A stretch of DNA of 64,000 bases, from NCBI RefSeq assembly GCF_008370645.1, contig NZ_VTZN01000001.1, positions 1 to 64,000 on the forward strand, given 5' to 3'. The stretch is from Mycobacterium simiae (GTDB taxonomy: Bacteria > Actinomycetota > Actinomycetes > Mycobacteriales > Mycobacteriaceae). Of the stretch, positions 44,261-52,856 are shown in pieces. The first letter of the stretch is position 1. Every line of letters starts with the position of its first letter. The notes below the pieces were generated by a model, which was not told the DNA's origin, did no database searches, and worked only from the letters and a program-made list of their open reading frames with translations. The translations under genes were made by a program, and so were the position numbers.

Positions 44261-45571
44261 TCACACTCGTTGTGTACCCCTTCTGACCGGGAGCGGAACC
44301 ACCGCCATCGCGCTGTTACCGACAGCGGAATGGGGCGCCGGATAGTTCAGTTGCCCGACCGTCGCGGCCACCCGCAGGACGTAGGCATCGCGCGGCTGGG
44401 TGGGATCACGCCCGGTGAAGTCGGTGATCCGCTTGAGCCGGTACCGAATGGTGTTTGGATGAACGAACAACTTCCTGGCGCAGGCCTCAATCGCGCCGCC
44501 ACAATCCAGATACGCGTCCAGCGTCTCGGTGAGAGTCGGGCCAGCATCGGCTAGGGGGCGCATCACGTCGGTATGCAACGCCACAATCGCCGACGCATCG
44601 CCCATGAGGGCGCGTTCGGGCAGCAACTCTCGGGCCAGGACCGGGCGGGGCGCTCCGCGCCAGCCAGCAACCGCATTCATGCCCGAAATCGCTTCGCTGG
44701 CACTGTGATAGGCCGCCGTGAGCATGGGCGCAGTCGGCCCGATCACCACCGGGCCGTCGGAAAAGGCTTCCAGCAGATCCTTCAAAAACTTATCGGTCGG
44801 GGACAAGTGGCCGGACACGATCGCCACCAGCCAGGTGCCGTGCACGTCGGTCAGCGCTGCTCGACCGTGCCGGGCGGCGGCATCGCGGACCTCCTGGCTG
44901 GCTCGCTCGCTGCCGTCGGAACCGCCGCGTCCTGGTGCCGGAGTTCCCACGACGACTGTTGCCGGCGCGGTCGTGTCCCAGTTCAATGCTGCCGCCCGGG
45001 ACAGCAGCTCCGGCCCGGTATCGCCGCGGACCACCGCGTCGACCACGCTGGCCTCCATCCGACTGTCCCAGGTACCGCGCGCTTCGGCGGCGTCGGCGTA
45101 AGCCGAGGCGGCCGTAAAGGCCAAGTCCCGGCTGTATTTCAAGATGCCCACGGTAAGCGCAGTCAGCTGCTCTTGCGAACGGGCCAGCAGCGGCACCACC
45201 TCCTCGAAGAACTCCATGGTGACGCGCACCATGTCGACGGTGTGGCGCAACGCGATGCGTCGGGTCAGGTCCTGAGGCACCAATTCGAATGCCTGGGCGG
45301 TGTAGCTGACATCGCTGTGCGGGTCCTGCATCCACTCGACAAAGTTCACCACCGCGGTCTGCACCACCAGCGCCACACTGGCGCGCTGGGACGCCTCCAG
45401 GTCGGCGAAGAACGGCAGCCGCTCCTGCATCGCCGAGACCGCCTCGGTAGCTAACCGGCCCGAGTACTGCTTCAACCGCCGCAGCAGTGAATCGGGCACC
45501 GTGTCCAGTAGTTCGAGTGGCGACCTAGCAGCTGCGAGTCGCCCAAGCGGCGAGAACTGATTGTCGTTCAC
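44261..45571 (-). CDS. mabR: Transcriptional regulator of FAS-II, MabR
   Basis: A 436-residue PucR-type regulator (Rv2242). The C-terminal helix-turn-helix is in LDAYLDCGGAIEACARKLFV, followed by HPNTIRYRLKRITDFTG. The long N-terminal domain matches M. tuberculosis closely. MabR binds the fasII promoter and responds to long-chain acyl-CoA. The C-terminus continues about 22 residues beyond the M. tuberculosis end at LNYPAPH. Start is GTG 45571. It lies between aceE and fabD, all in one direction. Confidence 0.93.
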   Translation of the reverse strand: MNDNQFSPLGRLAAARSPLELLDTVPDSLLRRLKQYSGRLATEAVSAMQERLPFFADLEASQRASVALVVQTAVVNFVEWMQDPHSDVSYTAQAFELVPQDLTRRIALRHTVDMVRVTMEFFEEVVPLLARSQEQLTALTVGILKYSRDLAFTAASAYADAAEARGTWDSRMEASVVDAVVRGDTGPELLSRAAALNWDTTAPATVVVGTPAPGRGGSDGSERASQEVRDAAARHGRAALTDVHGTWLVAIVSGHLSPTDKFLKDLLEAFSDGPVVIGPTAPMLTAAYHSASEAISGMNAVAGWRGAPRPVLARELLPERALMGDASAIVALHTDVMRPLADAGPTLTETLDAYLDCGGAIEACARKLFVHPNTIRYRLKRITDFTGRDPTQPRDAYVLRVAATVGQLNYPAPHSAVGNSAMAVVPLPVRRGTQRV

Positions 45572-45630
45572 CCCTAAAAGCTACGCCTGTTTTCTAGAAG
45601 ATTCCGCCAAACTCGGTGTGGCGCCGGGCA

Positions 45631-45687
45631 GCGAACGTGAAGCTGGCTTCACCCACTGCGGCGAACGTGAAGCTAGCCTCACGTTCG
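45631..45687. repeat. Tandem GCGAACGTGAAGCT units, the second a 26-base palindrome
   Basis: GCGAACGTGAAGCTGGCTTCAC at 45631 is repeated at 45661 as GCGAACGTGAAGCTAGCCTCAC, 30 bases apart, 20 of 22 identical. The second unit extends to a near-perfect palindrome: CGAACGTGA at 45662-45670 and TCACGTTCG at 45679-45687 around a GCTAGC core. It lies between the aceE stop and the mabR start, so either a terminator/processing hairpin of aceE or an operator for mabR. Confidence 0.75.
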
Positions 45688-45702
45688 GCCCGCTGGCGCG
45701 CG

Positions 45703-48495
45703 CTACGTCGCGGTGCCGGCATCAGCTGCCTGCCCCGGAGCGGCCTGCACGTCATCAATCCGGTACTGACGGGCCGCGGAGACAGCCACCGCCGGGTCGA
45801 TCTCACCGTCGCGGGCTAGCGCCTCCAACACCGCGACCACCTGAGACTCGGCGTCGGTGTTGAAGTAGCGCCGCGCGGCGGGCCGGGTGTCGGAGAAGCC
45901 GAACCCGTCGGTGCCCAGGGTGACATAGGTGCCGGGCACCCAAGGCCGGATCTGTTCGGGGACCGCACGCATCCAATCCGATACGGCCACCACCGGGCCG
46001 CTGGTCTCGTCCAGCACCTTCGTCACATAGGCGCGCTGCGCCGGCTGTTCAGGGTGGCGCAGCCGCTTTTTCTCCACAGACACCCCATCGCGGTTCAGTC
46101 CGCTCCAGCTGGTCACCGACCACACGTCGGCGGCTACATCCCACTCGGCGGCCAGCATCTCGGCTGCCTTCAGCGCGTCGGGCATCGACACTCCGGAAGC
46201 CAGGATCTGCGCCTTGCTGGACCGTGGCTCGGTCGCCGCTCGGTATCGATAGATACCCCGTAGTAGGCCCTCGGGATCGAAGTTCTCCGGTTCGGGTGGC
46301 TGCGGGTAAGGCTCGTTGTAGACGGTGATGTAGAAGAACACGTTCTCTGGGTTTTCCCCGAACATCCGCTGTAGGCCGCTTTCCACGATGTAGGCGATTT
46401 CGTAGGCGAAGGCAGGGTCATAGGAGATCACCGCGGGATTGGTCGCTGCCAGCAGCAGCGAGTGCCCGTCAGCGTGTTGCAAACCTTCGCCCGTCAGCGT
46501 GGTGCGACCGGCCGTAGCACCAAGCAGGAAGCCCCGTGTCAGCTGGTCGGCAGCGGCCCACAGGCCGTCACCGGTGCGCTGGAATCCGAACATCGAATAG
46601 AAGATGTAGATCGGGATCATCGGGACGTCGTGCGTCGCATACGACGTGCCGGCCGCGATGAACGAGCCCACCGATCCGGCTTCGTTAATGCCCTCGTGCA
46701 GAATATGCCCGGTTTCACTCTCCTTATAGGCCAGCATCAGCTCGGCATCAACCGACTTGTACAGCTGACCCAGGCGGTTGTAGATCTTCAACGACGGGAA
46801 CCACGAGTCCATCCCGAAAGTGCGGGCTTCGTCAGGAATGATGGGGACGATCCGGGGACCAATCTGCTTGTCGCGTAACAGCTCTTTGAATGTACGCACC
46901 AGCGCCATGGTGGTGGCGACTTCCTGGTTTCCTGATCCCTTCCGCAGGGCGGCATAGATATCCCGGCCGGGAAGCTTCAGCGCCGTGGACTTGGTCCGAC
47001 GCTCAGGCACAAAGCCTCCCAGGGTGCGACGCCGGTCGAGCATGTACCGGATTTCCGGGGCGTCCGAGCCGGGGTGGTAGTACGGCGGCAGGTAGGGGTC
47101 TTGCTCGAGCAGAGCATCGCTGACCGGAATCCGCATGGCATCCCGGAAGTACTTAAGGTCTTCTAGGGCAAGCTTTTTCATCTGGTGAGTAGCGTTTCGG
47201 CCCTGGAAATGTGCACCCAGCGAGTAGCCCTTGATGGTCTTGGCCAGGATCACCGTCGGCTGACCCTTGTGTGCGATGGCGGCATGGTAAGCGGCGTAGA
47301 CCTTGCGGTAGTCGTGGCCGCCACGCTTGAGGTTCCAGATCTCGGAGTCGCTCATGTTGGCCACCAGCGCCTTGGTGCGGGGGTCGCGGCCGAAGAAGTG
47401 GTCGCGCACGTAGGCGCCGTCGTTGGCCTTGTAGGTCTGGTAGTCCCCGTCGGGGGTCGTGTTCATCAGGTTCACCAGGGCGCCGTCGCGGTCGGCGTGC
47501 AGCAGGGCGTCCCATTCGCGGCCCCACACCACCTTGATGACGTTCCAGCCGGCCCCGCGGAAGAACGACTCCAGCTCCTGGATGATCTTGCCGTTGCCAC
47601 GCACCGGGCCGTCCAGGCGCTGCAGGTTGGCGTTGATCACGAAGGTGAGGTTGTCCAGGCCCTCCAGCGCCCCGATGTGCGCCAGCCCGCGGCTTTCCGG
47701 TTCGTCCATCTCGCCATCGCCCAAAAAGCACCACACATGTTGATCGGAGGTGTCCTTGATGCCCCGGTCCTGCAGATAGTGGTTGAACCGCGCCTGATAG
47801 ATGGCGTTGAGCGGGCCAAGGCCCATCGATACCGTGGGGAATTCCCAGAAGTCGGGCATCAGCCGCGGATGCGGGTAGGAGGGCAAGCCGCCGCCGTGAT
47901 GGCTGTGCTCCTGGCGGAAGCCGTCCAGCCGGTCGGCGGTCAACCTGCCTTCCAGATACGCCCGCGCGTAAATCCCGGGAGAGGCGTGCCCCTGGATGAA
48001 TATTTGGTCCCCGCCGCCGGGATGCGATTTGCCGCGAAAGAAGTGGTTGAACCCGACTTCGTAGAGTGCCGCAGACGACGCGTAGGTCGAAATATGGCCA
48101 CCGACACCCACGCCCGGTCGCTGCGCGCGGTGCACCATGATGGCTGCGTTCCATCGGATCCAGGTCCGGTAGCGACGTTCGACCTCTTCGTCGCCGGGGA
48201 ACCATGGTTCCAGTTCGGTGGGGATGGTGTTGACGTAATCGGTCGACGTCAGTGCCGGGATGGCGACCCGTTGTTCGCCGGCCCGTTCCAGGAGCCGCAG
48301 CAGCAAGTAGCGCGCTCGCGACGGCCCAGAGTGCTCCAGCATCGCGTCGAAGGACTCCAGCCACTCCGACGTTTCCTCGGGGTCGATATCGGGCAAATAA
48401 GACGCCACGCCTTCGCGGATGACCCGAACCCGGTCGGGTTCGCTTGCGCTGCTTGGGGTTTTGGCCAAATCGTGGCGGGCGAACTCGGTGGTCAA
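45703..48495 (-). CDS. aceE: Pyruvate dehydrogenase E1 component AceE
   Basis: A 930-residue homodimeric E1 of the pyruvate dehydrogenase complex (Rv2241), the same length as in M. tuberculosis. Thiamine-diphosphate motif [15 protein letters not shown] and the pyrimidine-domain segment [16 protein letters not shown] are present. It decarboxylates pyruvate and transfers acetyl to DlaT. The TTG at 48495 is chosen because AGGAG lies seven bases before it and the protein then begins [12 protein letters not shown] as in the family; an in-frame ATG at 48642 would overlap the divergent promoter. The acetyl-CoA it supplies feeds FAS-II directly downstream. Confidence 0.95.
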   Translation of the reverse strand: MTTEFARHDLAKTPSSASEPDRVRVIREGVASYLPDIDPEETSEWLESFDAMLEHSGPSRARYLLLRLLERAGEQRVAIPALTSTDYVNTIPTELEPWFPGDEEVERRYRTWIRWNAAIMVHRAQRPGVGVGGHISTYASSAALYEVGFNHFFRGKSHPGGGDQIFIQGHASPGIYARAYLEGRLTADRLDGFRQEHSHHGGGLPSYPHPRLMPDFWEFPTVSMGLGPLNAIYQARFNHYLQDRGIKDTSDQHVWCFLGDGEMDEPESRGLAHIGALEGLDNLTFVINANLQRLDGPVRGNGKIIQELESFFRGAGWNVIKVVWGREWDALLHADRDGALVNLMNTTPDGDYQTYKANDGAYVRDHFFGRDPRTKALVANMSDSEIWNLKRGGHDYRKVYAAYHAAIAHKGQPTVILAKTIKGYSLGAHFQGRNATHQMKKLALEDLKYFRDAMRIPVSDALLEQDPYLPPYYHPGSDAPEIRYMLDRRRTLGGFVPERRTKSTALKLPGRDIYAALRKGSGNQEVATTMALVRTFKELLRDKQIGPRIVPIIPDEARTFGMDSWFPSLKIYNRLGQLYKSVDAELMLAYKESETGHILHEGINEAGSVGSFIAAGTSYATHDVPMIPIYIFYSMFGFQRTGDGLWAAADQLTRGFLLGATAGRTTLTGEGLQHADGHSLLLAATNPAVISYDPAFAYEIAYIVESGLQRMFGENPENVFFYITVYNEPYPQPPEPENFDPEGLLRGIYRYRAATEPRSSKAQILASGVSMPDALKAAEMLAAEWDVAADVWSVTSWSGLNRDGVSVEKKRLRHPEQPAQRAYVTKVLDETSGPVVAVSDWMRAVPEQIRPWVPGTYVTLGTDGFGFSDTRPAARRYFNTDAESQVVAVLEALARDGEIDPAVAVSAARQYRIDDVQAAPGQAADAGTAT

Positions 48496-48693
48496 CGCAC
48501 TACTCCTGTAGTCGGCGGGCTTTCTGCTCACGATGCTGGGGTGCCCGGTACCCCCATCGTGCCGCACCAGCCTCGCGCGCCGATAGCCGCCATCCGCTCG
48601 TTGTGCAGGGTCTTTGGAGCTGGTGCGTTCGCGCGAACTCAAGTGGGGTGCGTCGCCGACAGCTGACGGCGCGACCCGGTAACGTCACTAGCC

Positions 48694-49284
48694 GTGCTCA
48701 TCGGATGGCGTGCCGTCCCTCGCTGGCACCTGGGGAGATTCCCCAGGCGAGGTGCCCAGGCGCTCGGGTGTATCGCGGTGCTGCTGATGGGAATCTTGGG
48801 ATGTACCAGCGTCACCGAAGGTACCGCCACCCCCGACACGAAGGTGGCGCCGGCCTACCGGTCGTCGGTGTCGCTGTCGCTGTCGGCCTCATCGGCCACG
48901 TCCAGTATCCGCGAGTCGCAACGGCAGCAGTCGCTGACAACCAAAGCCATTCGCACCTCCTGCGATGCGCTTGCCACCACAAGCCGAGACGCTATCGATA
49001 AAGTGAACGCCTTTGTTGCTGCCTTCAATGCCGGCCGCAACACCGGCCCGACCGAGGGGCCGGCCATCGAAGCCCTCAACAACAGCGCCTCGGCTGTTAG
49101 CGGCAGTTTCACTGACGCCTTGTCGGCGCAGATGCGGGATGCGCTCAACTCCTATGCCGACGCGGCGCAGTCGGTGGCGACCGCTATTGGCACGCATGCG
49201 CCGACCGGTGAGTTCAACAGGCGCGTCGACCAACTCAATGACACCAAGACCAAGGCGTTGAAACTGTGTATGGCCGCCTTTTGA
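48694..49284 (+). CDS. Putative lipoprotein (Rv2240c-like position)
   Basis: A 196-residue protein with an N-terminal hydrophobic segment ([13 protein letters not shown]) ending in a lipobox-like ILGC. A Ser-rich spacer and a helical domain with two further cysteines follow. Probably exported and lipid-anchored. GTG start at 48694. It sits where Rv2240c lies, divergent from aceE; I do not recognise a functional family. Confidence 0.72.
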   Translation: MLIGWRAVPRWHLGRFPRRGAQALGCIAVLLMGILGCTSVTEGTATPDTKVAPAYRSSVSLSLSASSATSSIRESQRQQSLTTKAIRTSCDALATTSRDAIDKVNAFVAAFNAGRNTGPTEGPAIEALNNSASAVSGSFTDALSAQMRDALNSYADAAQSVATAIGTHAPTGEFNRRVDQLNDTKTKALKLCMAAF

Positions 49285-49365
49285 GGCGGCCTCATTGCCG
49301 CGATGGTGTTTATGCGACGATAGTGCGCATCGCACATCGGGCGGATGGCTAAGGGAGGTTCCACG

Positions 49366-49788
49366 GTGGTCGCGGCGGATCACGCCCCGAGCTACGCTCG
49401 CAAACTGGGCATCCAACGAGACCAAGTCGTCCAGGAGTGGGGCTGGGACGAAGACACCGACGATGAAATCCGGGCAGCGGTTGAGGAAGCCTGCGGCGGC
49501 GAGCTGCTGGATGAAGACACCGACGAGGTCGTGGACGTCGTTCTGCTGTGGTGGCGCGACGGCGACGGAGATTTGGTGGACACCCTGATGGATGCGATCA
49601 GCCCGCTCGCCGAAGACGGCGTCATTTGGGTGTTGACGCCCAAGACCGGCCGGCCCGGTCACGTGTTGCCCGCCGACATCGCAGAAGCGGCACCGACCGC
49701 CGGGCTGATGCCTACGTCGTCGGTCAACCTCGGCGACTGGAGCGCCAGCCGATTGGTCCAGCCGAAGTCGCGAGCTGGGAAACGCTGA
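49366..49788 (+). CDS. DUF3052 protein (Rv2239c-like)
   Basis: A 140-residue acidic protein with the DUF3052 core: KLGIQRDQVVQEWGWDEDTD, DEVVDVVLLWWRDGDGDLVD and GRPGHVLPADIAEAAPTAGL. GTG 49366 is preferred because AAGGGAGG (49351-49358) is seven bases upstream; the in-frame ATG at 49345 would swallow that site. Function unknown; conserved across Actinobacteria. Its stop overlaps the ahpE start (TGATG), so it is coupled to the peroxiredoxin gene. Confidence 0.88.
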   Translation: MVAADHAPSYARKLGIQRDQVVQEWGWDEDTDDEIRAAVEEACGGELLDEDTDEVVDVVLLWWRDGDGDLVDTLMDAISPLAEDGVIWVLTPKTGRPGHVLPADIAEAAPTAGLMPTSSVNLGDWSASRLVQPKSRAGKR

Positions 49789-50249
49789 TGCTTGACGTGG
49801 GGGACACCGCTCCGGATTTCACGCTGCGCGACCAGAACCAACAACGCGTCACGCTCAGCGACTACCGCGGCGCCAAGAATGTGCTGCTGGTTTTCTTCCC
49901 GCTGGCATTCACCGCGATATGTCAGGGCGAACTCGATCGGCTGCGTGACCACCTGCCGCAGTTCGACAACGACGACAGTGCCGCGTTGGCCATCTCGGTG
50001 GGCCCGCCGCCTACCCACAAGGTCTGGGCGGCGCAAAGCGGGTTCCTGTTTCCGGTGTTGTCGGATTTCTGGCCGCACGGCGCGATCACGCAGGCGTACG
50101 GGGTGTTCAACGATAAGGCCGGTGTGCCCAATCGCGGTACCTTTGTGATCGACCGGTCGGGGATCATCCGGTTCGCGGAGATGAAGCAGCCGGGTGAGGC
50201 CCGTGATCAGCGGCTGTGGGCCGATGCGATCGCAGCGCTAAGGGCTTGA
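49788..50249 (+). CDS. ahpE: One-cysteine peroxiredoxin AhpE
   Basis: A 153-residue thioredoxin-fold peroxidase (Rv2238c). The peroxidatic Cys45 is in PLAFTAICQGELDRL, and it is the only Cys in the protein, as expected for 1-Cys AhpE, which is recycled by mycoredoxin/mycothiol. Reduces peroxynitrite and fatty acid hydroperoxides. Overlaps the DUF3052 gene by one base; tRNA-Val follows. Confidence 0.95.
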   Translation: MLDVGDTAPDFTLRDQNQQRVTLSDYRGAKNVLLVFFPLAFTAICQGELDRLRDHLPQFDNDDSAALAISVGPPPTHKVWAAQSGFLFPVLSDFWPHGAITQAYGVFNDKAGVPNRGTFVIDRSGIIRFAEMKQPGEARDQRLWADAIAALRA

Positions 50250-50306
50250 GAAGTCCTGACCGGTTTGGGTGGATGGCCTTCGGCCGGGTAGCCTGCGGCG
50301 GGCACG

Positions 50307-50381
50307 GGGCGCGTAGCTCAGTGGTAGAGCTCTGGTTTTACACACCAGCGGTCGGCGGTTCGATACCGTCCGCGCCCACCA
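50307..50381 (+). tRNA. tRNA-Val (anticodon TAC)
   Basis: Full cloverleaf: acceptor stem GGGCGCG/CGCGCCC, D stem GCTC/GAGC, anticodon stem CTGGT/ACCAG with loop TTTACAC (anticodon TAC), T arm GGCGG-TTCGATA-CCGTC, and CCA encoded at 50379-50381. Reads GTA and possibly GTG valine codons. The DNA just 3' of it holds gene remnants and toxin-antitoxin genes, as is common next to tRNA integration sites. Confidence 0.93.
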
Positions 50382-50450
50382 AGTCATTGCAGCTTTGCGA
50401 GAATAGGTCGCCACAGGCCGACCCCCCTGGCCGTCGTGGGTGGTTGCGCA

Positions 50451-50613
50451 TTAGCCGCCGACGAGCGCGCGGGCATCTTTCATCAACAGCATCAGGTGCC
50501 TCTTGGAGGTGATTGGGCGATGCGCGGTCGCGCAGGTAACCGTTAAGGCTGGGTTCGCCGCAGTCGATATCGTCGGCCTCGCCGATCTGGCGTGGCGTGC
50601 TGTAACCGCTCAC
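50451..50613 (-). pseudogene. Internally deleted GNAT toxin (TacT-like)
   Basis: The GTG at 50613 opens QIGEADDIDCGEPSLNGYLR, the N-terminus of GNAT acetyltransferase toxins of TacAT modules, up to about residue 32. The frame then breaks, and the expected C-terminus HLMLLMKDARALVGG is found in another frame ending at TAA 50451-50453. The whole acetyl-CoA-binding middle (about 110 residues) is missing. The GTGA overlap with the antitoxin stop is preserved. Intact versions acetylate charged tRNA. Confidence 0.78.
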
Positions 50614-50734
50614 GCGTCAGCATCGAAAATGGACTGCTCGGCGAACAGCCTCTCTAGGCGCGGTTTGTGTGACACTGGCCGGTCCAATACCGCCAGAAAC
50701 TCGGCCCATGCGGCGTCGTCGAGCACGGCCAGCC
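50610..50734 (-). pseudogene. C-terminal fragment of DUF1778 antitoxin (TacA-like)
   Basis: The frame reads AVLDDAAWAEFLAVLDRPVS then HKPRLERLFAEQSIFDA and stop. This is the toxin-wrapping tail of DUF1778 antitoxins; the N-terminal ribbon-helix-helix DNA-binding part is gone, and its place is taken by the end of vapC. It resembles the Rv0918-type antitoxin by eye. Together with the deleted toxin it is a dead TacAT module. Confidence 0.75.
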
Positions 50735-51166
50735 TCAGATCAGCGCCAGATTCCGTGCGTCAGCGTGGCGGACAGCATCAAGGGGAACGGACTGGTCGAG
50801 TGTCGCGAACCGGCCACCGTTGGCGGTCGCGAGGGCCAGCAGATATGCGTCGGTCACTTGGCGATGCCCGTGCAATCGGGAATAGTCGATCAGCTCGCCA
50901 TCGAGCAGACTCACCGAGCACGGCCAGTACTCGTGATGTGCGGTGGCGGCCGCGCGGGCCAACCTACCGATCGCTTGTGAAGGGTGGACCGGGCTCGGAT
51001 ATCGAGGCTGGCTGATGATTCGTACGAAGCCGTTTTGAGTTATCGCGCACGATGCCCAGCCGTAGACGATCTCGGCACTAATCCATCGGCGAACACGTTC
51101 GTGGTCGACGTGATCGCGGTCGAGCAATGCGATGAGCACGTTCACATCCAGTAGGGCGCGCGTCAC
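50735..51166 (-). CDS. VapC-family PIN-domain toxin
   Basis: A 143-residue PIN-domain ribonuclease. Acidic residues expected at the active site are in ALLDVNVLIALLD (Asp), the downstream QVTDAYLLALA (Asp) and GRFATLDQSVP (Asp). The central SLLDGELIDYSRLHGHRQ is typical of mycobacterial VapC. Such toxins cleave tRNA or rRNA when the antitoxin is degraded. The GTG start overlaps the vapB stop (GTGA). Confidence 0.9.
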   Translation of the reverse strand: MTRALLDVNVLIALLDRDHVDHERVRRWISAEIVYGWASCAITQNGFVRIISQPRYPSPVHPSQAIGRLARAAATAHHEYWPCSVSLLDGELIDYSRLHGHRQVTDAYLLALATANGGRFATLDQSVPLDAVRHADARNLALI

Positions 51167-51408
51167 ACCGCTTCCTCGTCACGTAGCCGGTCGACGAGGG
51201 CACTGGACACCGCCCGCCCCCGGTGTTCGAAGGGTTCGAAGCCGTAGAAGCTTTGCGTTCCCCTGTACGTATCGGCGTTCTGCTGCTGCTGCGTCAGCGC
51301 CTGCCGAGCAAGGTCGGACAGAACTTTGCCGGCGGTGCGGTTTTCGCGGCGGGCGCGTTCCTTGACCGCGAGTAAGACGTCATCATCCAATGACAGCGTG
51401 GTGCGCAT
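51163..51408 (-). CDS. VapB-family antitoxin
   Basis: An 81-residue protein with an N-terminal ribbon-helix-helix start (MRTTLSLDDDVLLAVKERAR) that binds the operon promoter. A C-terminal segment (YGFEPFEHRGRAVSSALVDR) should wrap the VapC active site. Overlaps vapC. It appears intact, so this VapBC pair is probably functional, in contrast to the TacAT remnant beside it. Confidence 0.88.
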   Translation of the reverse strand: MRTTLSLDDDVLLAVKERARRENRTAGKVLSDLARQALTQQQQNADTYRGTQSFYGFEPFEHRGRAVSSALVDRLRDEEAV

Positions 51409-51719
51409 ACATCTGATGTTAGTGCATCAATTCGGGCGCGACTGCTCCCGCGGAACGAGGGTTGGCTCGTGAGGACAGAATCTGAGGAGACACATAAGGG
51501 TGCAGCCAAAGATGAACTGGCGAGCCGACTACTTTGCCGCGAACGGTTCCTGCGATCGTTCGTCCGCGGCATCGTCCGTTGCCGGCTGATACGTTCAGCG
51601 GAACAACAGCCAAATTGGCGTTTGCCACCAACCTGACCGGTGAGTGCCGCGCAGGTCCGTCCTGGGCGCCGAGAACCCAGGGCGTTCGTTGTCCGTGACA
51701 AGCCGCGTATGGCAGTGTC
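51409..51719. other. Intergenic stretch upstream of vapBC
   Basis: 311 bases without a gene that I can support. It should contain the vapB promoter/operator near 51,410-51,470. Short open frames on the minus strand show no family features. Confidence 0.4.
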
Positions 51720-51929
51720 GTGGGGGTGGGTGACCAACCTGGTTTTCAGAGCGACAGCGCGGCACGGCAGTCAGTGGGGCGGACAACACCGCCGGTGCGG
51801 CCGCTGTCGTCGGACCAGCAGCCGGCGACCAAGGCGGACCTATATGCGGCTGTGGATGCAATGCGCGCCGACATGCGCGAGCTGCTAGACCAGATCAGCA
51901 CGCTGATCAAAGAAGCAAACAAGAAATAG
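51720..51929 (+). CDS. Small hypothetical protein with C-terminal coiled coil
   Basis: A possible 69-residue protein from GTG 51720. The C-terminal half (ATKADLYAAVDAMRADMREL, LDQISTLIKEANKK) has heptad spacing of a short coiled coil. The N-terminal half is disordered. No ribosome site of quality and no known family, so this is a weak call; it may be the tail of a larger lost gene. Confidence 0.35.
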   Translation: MGVGDQPGFQSDSAARQSVGRTTPPVRPLSSDQQPATKADLYAAVDAMRADMRELLDQISTLIKEANKK

Positions 51930-51938
51930 TCTTCGAAC

Positions 51939-52203
51939 GTGAGGCCGTTTCGCATCAATGTGGCCGATGGTGTTCTCGACGATCTGCAAACTCGTCTGGC
52001 ACGCACCCGGTGGCCTGAAGCCGAGTGCGTGGACGACTGGAGCCAGGCATTCCGCCGGGATACCCCCGCGATCGGGCGCGCGCGAGTCCGCGCTGAACCG
52101 CTTTGACCAGTTCATCACCGACATCGACGGGTTGGACATTCATCTCATCCATCAGCGTTCGCCGCACGACGATGCTTTCCCGCTGGTGATCACGCATGGC
52201 TAG
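51939..52203 (+). pseudogene. Epoxide hydrolase remnant with internal deletion
   Basis: It begins VRPFRINVADGVLDDLQTRL then ARTRWPEAECVDDWSQ, the N-terminal EHN domain of epoxide hydrolases. The next recognisable piece, ESALNRFDQFITDIDGLDIH then LIHQRSPHDDAFPLVITHG, is in a different frame, missing about 30 residues, and stops where HGWPGS should follow. The alpha/beta-hydrolase catalytic core is absent. Two lesions are thus visible: internal deletion with frameshift, and 3' truncation. Confidence 0.8.
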
Positions 52204-52626
52204 CGTCGGGCTCGGACTCAGACCCTCGATGCCCTAGTAACCGGAGAATCAAGCAGCTCGGGCCTATCGGTCGCACTCGTGAATTTGTCCGGGTTCCGTC
52301 TGTCAGGAGACCTGCGCTCACCCGACGCGCCGAGATCGACGCCAGCGCGGAGAAGTGCGAGAAGGTGTGACGCTAATGTCGATCTCGGCGCAAGGACGGC
52401 GATCTCCACCCTCGACGAACTTACGAACCTCACTACTTGGCCGGTGGGGCAGCCGCATCAGCCGATCCGCGCCGCTGTGCTCGATCGTGCGGTCGGCGAG
52501 CGGCTCCGACCATGCCTCGAAGGAGTGGTGGATGCTGGCCGCGTAATTCGTCCTCGTCATTACGCTGATCGTCCTTGTGGTGGTGTAGCCGCGGTTAGTC
52601 CGGCCAAAAGCGGGCACCGAAGTCAG
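52204..52626. other. Intergenic region with inverted repeat
   Basis: 423 bases. Holds a long inverted repeat (listed separately). Near 52,527 it contains a short segment (KEWWMLAA, stop, FVLVITLIVLVVV) resembling the membrane helix of the small protein downstream, perhaps a decayed duplicate. No other gene seen. Confidence 0.45.
52327..52391. repeat. Imperfect 21-base inverted repeat (GCCGAGATCGAC family)
   Basis: Arms 52327-52347 and 52371-52391 pair at 18 of 21 positions around a 23-base loop. The outer 14 base pairs (GCGCCGAGATCGAC) are perfect. It is unrelated in sequence to the GCGAGCAGAC repeats but similar in size and in lying outside genes. Confidence 0.75.
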
Positions 52627-52818
52627 ATGAGTCAACCTTCACCCCCACCTCCTGACCCGCCCAACCTGTCGCCGAAAGGCAAATGGGGCGTGGCGCCATC
52701 CATGAGTCCGCTCATGACGCGGGCCGCGGACAAATCCAATCGTGTCCCACTGCTGTGGTGGGCGTTGGCCGCGCTGGTCATCCTCGTCATCGTGCTCGCC
52801 ATCGCCTTCATGGTGTAA
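52627..52818 (+). CDS. Small single-pass membrane protein
   Basis: A 63-residue protein: a proline-rich cytoplasmic start (MSQPSPPPPDPPNLSPKGKW) and one C-terminal helix (LLWWALAALVILVIVLAIAF). No cleavable signal. It lies just before cobD, where M. tuberculosis has the small gene Rv2237A; orthology is a guess from position and size. Ribosome site weak. Confidence 0.55.
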   Translation: MSQPSPPPPDPPNLSPKGKWGVAPSMSPLMTRAADKSNRVPLLWWALAALVILVIVLAIAFMV

Positions 52819-52856
52819 CCGTTCGCCGGTGGCGCCGCGTATGAGACGCTGCCGGG

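Noticed and set aside
47185..48666. A 493-codon plus-strand open frame across aceE
   Set aside because: Antisense shadow of a highly conserved gene; composition is His/Arg/Val-rich and unlike any family.
52318..52635. A 105-codon minus-strand frame over the inverted repeat
   Set aside because: Composition and lack of start signals suggest a chance frame through the palindrome.
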